A DNA stretch of 7,525 nt, taken from CBDUUP01 sp965370435 (lineage in GTDB: Bacteria > Chloroflexota > Anaerolineae > Anaerolineales > UBA11579). The notes under the pieces are model-generated. The model did not search any database. It had not been told where the DNA came from and saw only the letters and a program-made list of their open reading frames with translations. The DNA lies in assembly GCA_965370435.1 (NCBI GenBank), contig CBDUUP010000225.1, forward strand, positions 1 to 7,525, written 5' to 3'. The translations under genes were made by a program, and so were the position numbers. This document shows, piece after piece, positions 5,664 through 7,525 of the stretch (the first letter of the stretch is position 1; every line of letters starts with the position of its first letter).

Positions 5664-6089
5664 TTATTGGCTTCCATCAGGGGATGGGAAACCGAATTCG
5701 GGAGCGGGAGGGACGCCAGAACAGCCCGCCGGGCTGTATACGCCCGAAAACGCTCCTGATCCTAATCCATAGAAAGAGCCTGCTGTGGCTCGCCCGGTCA
5801 CCGGCCCGGAGTATGTTCTACTGGTGTAGACCAAAGTAAACACACCTCCTGATAAGCTCCAATCACCCTCGGAGAGGTAATTATCTACGAAGGTTCCATC
5901 TTTAGATAGGTTCCACTGGGCGTAAGTGCATGTCCCCGCATCAGGACAAAACAAAAAACACACTGACTTGGGCCAACCGCCGCCACCTAATGGATCTGGC
6001 TTTTCCATGAAGGCGGGCGAGACCGTAGTGGCCGCGAGCAGGAACACCAGCAGCGCGATACTAATTGCGTACTTCTTTCGATTTGACAT
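5664..6089 (-). CDS. Exported four-cysteine small protein, family S copy 6
   Basis: A 141-residue paralog, the middle gene of the operon. I chose the ATG at 6089, giving MSNRKKYAIS: it matches the start of every paralog and has an AGGAG at 6096-6100. A longer frame from a TTG at 6122 has no ribosome binding site and would add residues that no other copy has. The signal peptide has likely cleavage after VSPA, then FMEKPDPLGGGGWPKSVC. Cysteines are at 44, 48, 54 and 123. The core is QWNLSKDGTFVDN, GDWSLSGGVFTLVY and RTYSGPVTGR, with a shortened hairpin (YTSRT), then loop SFYGLGS and AFSGVYSPAGC. The tail is PAPEFGFPSPDGSQ, effectively the family consensus. The gap to S7 is 46 bp without a promoter. 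The function is unknown. Confidence 0.87.
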   Translation of the reverse strand: MSNRKKYAISIALLVFLLAATTVSPAFMEKPDPLGGGGWPKSVCFLFCPDAGTCTYAQWNLSKDGTFVDNYLSEGDWSLSGGVFTLVYTSRTYSGPVTGRATAGSFYGLGSGAFSGVYSPAGCSGVPPAPEFGFPSPDGSQ

Positions 6090-6135
6090 TGCTTTCTCCT
6101 TATAAATAATAATGGGGGGCAAATGTGCGAAAAGG

Positions 6136-6570
6136 TTATTGGCTTCCGTCTAGAGACGGGAATCCTGGTTCGGGCAGGATGATACCATTGCAGCCCGCCG
6201 GACTGTATACGCCCGAAAACGCTCCTGTAGGCGCTGGGTGACTAATAATCCCAGCTACGGCTCGCCCGGTAACTGGGCCGGAGTAAATTGGGCTACCGCC
6301 GTCATATGTTATCGTGAACACTCCACTTGATAAGTTCCAAGTGCCGAAAGTGGCCTCACTATCTACGAAGGTGCCATTCTTACTCAGGGTCCACTGGGCG
6401 TAATAACAGAAGTCTCCATCCCAACAATATAAAGCACACACTGCTTTGGGCCAACCGCCGCCGCCGCCCAGCGGATCTGGTTTTTCCATGAAGGCGGGCG
6501 ATACCGTAGTGGCCGCGAGCAGGAACACAAGCAGCGCGACACTCACTGTGTACTTTTTCCGAATCGACAT
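6136..6570 (-). CDS. Exported four-cysteine small protein, family S copy 7
   Basis: A 144-residue paralog and the first gene of the S7-S6-S5 operon. The signal peptide is MSIRKKYTVS plus a hydrophobic core with likely cleavage after VSPA, then FMEKPDPLGGGGGW, with one extra Gly. Cysteines are at 45, 49, 55 and 127. The core is QWTLSKNGTFVDS, GTWNLSSGVFTITYDGG and IYSGPVTGR, with a His/Pro-containing variable loop (IISHPAPT) before AFSGVYSPAGC. The tail is PEPGFPSLDGSQ. The ribosome binding site AAAAGGAG lies 7 bases before ATG, and the promoter is at 6618-6646. It shares GRAVAG and GVYSPAGC with S5 and S6, which suggests that this block arose by its own local duplications. The function is unknown. 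Confidence 0.87.
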   Translation of the reverse strand: MSIRKKYTVSVALLVFLLAATTVSPAFMEKPDPLGGGGGWPKAVCALYCWDGDFCYYAQWTLSKNGTFVDSEATFGTWNLSSGVFTITYDGGSPIYSGPVTGRAVAGIISHPAPTGAFSGVYSPAGCNGIILPEPGFPSLDGSQ

Positions 6571-6617
6571 GACTTTCTCCTTTTCAAACTAGTGGGTAAA
6601 AGATGTACAATTATTAT

Positions 6618-6646
6618 ATAGTACGGTATTTCACACATAGAGTCAA
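6618..6646 (-). promoter_or_regulatory. Sigma70-type promoter of the S7-S6-S5 operon
   Basis: TTGACT (6641-6646), 17 bp and TACTAT (6618-6623) on the minus strand, 47 bases before the S7 ATG. The spacer end AAATACCG resembles AAATGCCG of S1 and S2. No comparable element occurs before S6 or S5. Confidence 0.78.
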
Positions 6647-6816
6647 TGGCCTAAATTTGGCTGGGCGAAATATAGGTTGGGTTGAATGGTGGGATGTATG
6701 CTGGCGGCGATGATTTACTGCGTCGGGGCGGGTCTGAGACCCTCGCCTAGGCGGTCTTGTGCTCTTTTTCACTTTTGTCAATATCTTTACAAACTTGTTC
6801 GTAAGCAATAATACCC

Positions 6817-6845
6817 TTGATTTCGTAGAACAAATGTGCTATAGT
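6817..6845 (+). promoter_or_regulatory. Sigma70-type promoter of the PrimPol gene, with a LexA-like half-matched dyad
   Basis: TTGATT (6817-6822), a 17-bp spacer and TATAGT (6840-6845). Transcription would start near 6852, giving a leader of about 40 bases. GAACAAATGTGC at 6828-6839 lies within the spacer and touches the -10; it matches the GAAC-N4-GTTC form of Gram-positive LexA boxes except for one base. SOS control is therefore possible but unproven. Confidence 0.65.
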
Positions 6846-6891
6846 GGGATTACTTCAAATTGGGTCCATTTATTTCTCAAGGAGGTACAAA

Positions 6892-7518
6892 GTGAAACCA
6901 AACCCCATGTACGAGGCCGCTATGGCCTACGCCGAGCTGGGCTGGCGCACCCTGCTGGTGAAGCCCAAGACCAAGCTGCCCTTTTTCTCGGCCTGGAACC
7001 GCAAGGCCACCACCAATCCCAAGGAGATCAAGCTCTGGTGGTCGAAGTGGGCGGGCTACAATATCGGCATTTTGACCGGAAGCGAGGTGGAGCCGGGACG
7101 ATATCTGGTGGCGGTGGATATTGACCCCGGCAATGGCGGAGAGTTGAGCCTGGAGTTTTTGGAGGAGGAGCACGGCCCGCTCCCCGACACGGTGGTGTGC
7201 CACACCGGGGGCGGAGGGAGGCATTATTATTTCACCTCCGCCAGGCCGCTGCCCAACCGGACGGGGCTGCTGCCGGGGATCGACATCCGGGGGGAGGGCG
7301 GGTTTGTGGTGGCCCCGCCCTCGGTGCATAAGAACGGGTCGCTTTACGCCTGGGAGTTGAGCAGCCTGCCGGGGGAGACAGCGGTGGCGGAGATTCCGGG
7401 GTGGCTGGAGGAGGGGATTGTGGAGAAGTCTTTGACCCTCGCCTCTGCCCTTTCGGAGGCGCCTCCGGTAGTAGGGGAGCAGCGCGCTGCTCCCCATAGG
7501 CATCAAGTTAAGAGATGA
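6892..7518 (+). CDS. Bifunctional DNA primase/polymerase (prim-pol) domain protein
   Basis: A 208-residue PrimPol-domain protein of the archaeo-eukaryotic primase superfamily, of the type that primes and extends DNA in plasmids, phages and integrative elements. The GTG start is chosen because AAGGAGG (6879-6885) lies 6 bases upstream; an ATG at codon 6 has no such site. Residues 7-50 show the N-terminal pattern YEAAMAYAELGWRTLLVKP, then KATTNPKEIKLWW. YNIGILTG (56-63) leads to LVAVDIDPG with the metal-binding pair Asp76/Asp78. TGGGGRHYYF (105-114) supplies the active-site His111, and PGIDIRGEGGFVVAPPS (128-144) supplies Asp131. All expected catalytic residues are present. These domains are usually fused to a helicase; here the frame stops soon after residue 170, and the tail (about 180-208) is low-quality sequence over two palindromes. 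The protein may be a natural single-domain primase or a truncation. Confidence 0.93.
   Translation: MKPNPMYEAAMAYAELGWRTLLVKPKTKLPFFSAWNRKATTNPKEIKLWWSKWAGYNIGILTGSEVEPGRYLVAVDIDPGNGGELSLEFLEEEHGPLPDTVVCHTGGGGRHYYFTSARPLPNRTGLLPGIDIRGEGGFVVAPPSVHKNGSLYAWELSSLPGETAVAEIPGWLEEGIVEKSLTLASALSEAPPVVGEQRAAPHRHQVKR
7454..7495. repeat. Two adjacent perfect palindromes in the 3' end of the PrimPol gene
   Basis: CGGAGGCGCCTCCG (7454-7467, 14 bp) and a 22-bp perfect palindrome at 7474-7495 with half-site GGGGAGCAGCG lie 6 bp apart. Both are GC-rich and cover codons about 188-202. They could be a REP-like element that entered the gene end, or a structure influencing expression of the next gene. Confidence 0.6.
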
Positions 7519-7525
7519 CAAAAGA
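7515..7525 (+). CDS. Possible start of next gene, ATGA overlap with PrimPol
   Basis: ATG at 7515 overlaps the PrimPol stop as ATGA and opens MTK to the window edge. Such overlaps often mark translationally coupled genes, and a helicase or replication partner would be the natural expectation. There is no clear ribosome binding site and only three codons are visible, so this is tentative. Confidence 0.35.

Larger units (their letters stand above)
6571..6891. other. Divergent intergenic region between S7 and the PrimPol gene
   Basis: About 320 bp without a gene. The left part holds the S7 promoter and the right part the PrimPol promoter and ribosome binding site. The middle (about 6665-6770) is G/T-rich and then contains overlapping dyads: GGGTC/GACCC around 6730-6742 and the palindrome CGCCTAGGCG at 6744-6753, followed at a distance by CTCTTTTT. 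This could be a weak plus-strand terminator or protein-binding site upstream of PrimPol, but the stem is imperfect. No tRNA or attachment-site duplication is visible. Confidence 0.45.

Noticed and set aside
2005..6450. C-x3-C-x5-C as a zinc finger or haem-binding motif
   Set aside because: The proteins are exported and the fourth Cys is about 70 residues away; disulfides fit better and no CxxCH or finger spacing is present.
1761..6570. CRISPR or short-repeat array
   Set aside because: The repeated unit is about 600 bp and protein-coding; there are no short identical repeats with unique spacers.
6700..6770. Strong terminator upstream of PrimPol
   Set aside because: The dyads overlap and are imperfect, and the U-rich run starts too far from the stem; it is kept only as a possible regulatory structure.
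6759..7124. Plus-strand 121-codon frame starting before the PrimPol gene
   Set aside because: It is out of frame with the conserved PrimPol motifs, and its start lies upstream of the mapped promoter.
6877..7521. Long minus-strand open frame opposite PrimPol (214 codons)
   Set aside because: It is antisense to a gene with complete PrimPol catalytic motifs, its translation is rich in Pro/Arg/Gln as expected of a GC-rich shadow, and it has no signal or ribosome binding site.

Overview
The window looks like an accessory region of a bacterial chromosome, probably Chloroflexota (Anaerolineae-like). That placement is an inference from three things: lipoproteins with Pro/Thr/Ser 'PTPT' linkers, a LuxR-type regulator remnant, and a stand-alone prim-pol gene beside repeated accessory genes. 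No rRNA, tRNA or marker gene confirms it.

Two expanded paralog families make up most of the window. Family L (plus strand) has three members at 3-662 (5' end outside the window), 696-1520 and 4226-5077. These are predicted lipoproteins with a signal peptide, a Pro/Thr linker, and two Ig-like segments of the FxLYD type. Family S (minus strand) has seven members at 1761-2186, 2355-2780, 2947-3378, 3625-4047, 5190-5618, 5664-6089 and 6136-6570. These are exported proteins of about 141 residues with a Sec signal peptide, four invariant cysteines (C-x3-C-x5-C plus a later GC), a Gly/Tyr/Trp-rich beta-type core and a conserved Pro-rich C-terminal tail. I do not recognise family S as a named family.

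The layout is modular. Lipoproteins A and B face a block of four S genes (S1-S4), then lipoprotein C faces a block of three (S5-S7). S1-S4 each have their own near-consensus promoter (TTGACT, 17-bp spacer, TAYTAT), and S2-S4 each end in a related GCAGCCCA/TGGGCTGC hairpin, so the duplicated unit was promoter, gene and terminator, about 595 bp long. S7-S6-S5 instead form one operon with one promoter and one terminator. Between B and S1 lie a decayed 3' end of a LuxR-type regulator gene and a strong hairpin terminator.

The right end (6571-7525) is a divergent intergenic region followed by a plus-strand gene for a bifunctional primase/polymerase domain (PrimPol), with a good promoter and ribosome binding site. 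It ends after 208 residues with two GC-rich palindromes in its tail, and an ATGA overlap may start the next gene. PrimPol genes of this kind usually belong to plasmids, prophages or integrative elements, so a mobile element may begin here. The working hypothesis is that families S and L form a diversifying cell-surface or secreted system; its function cannot be read from the sequence.
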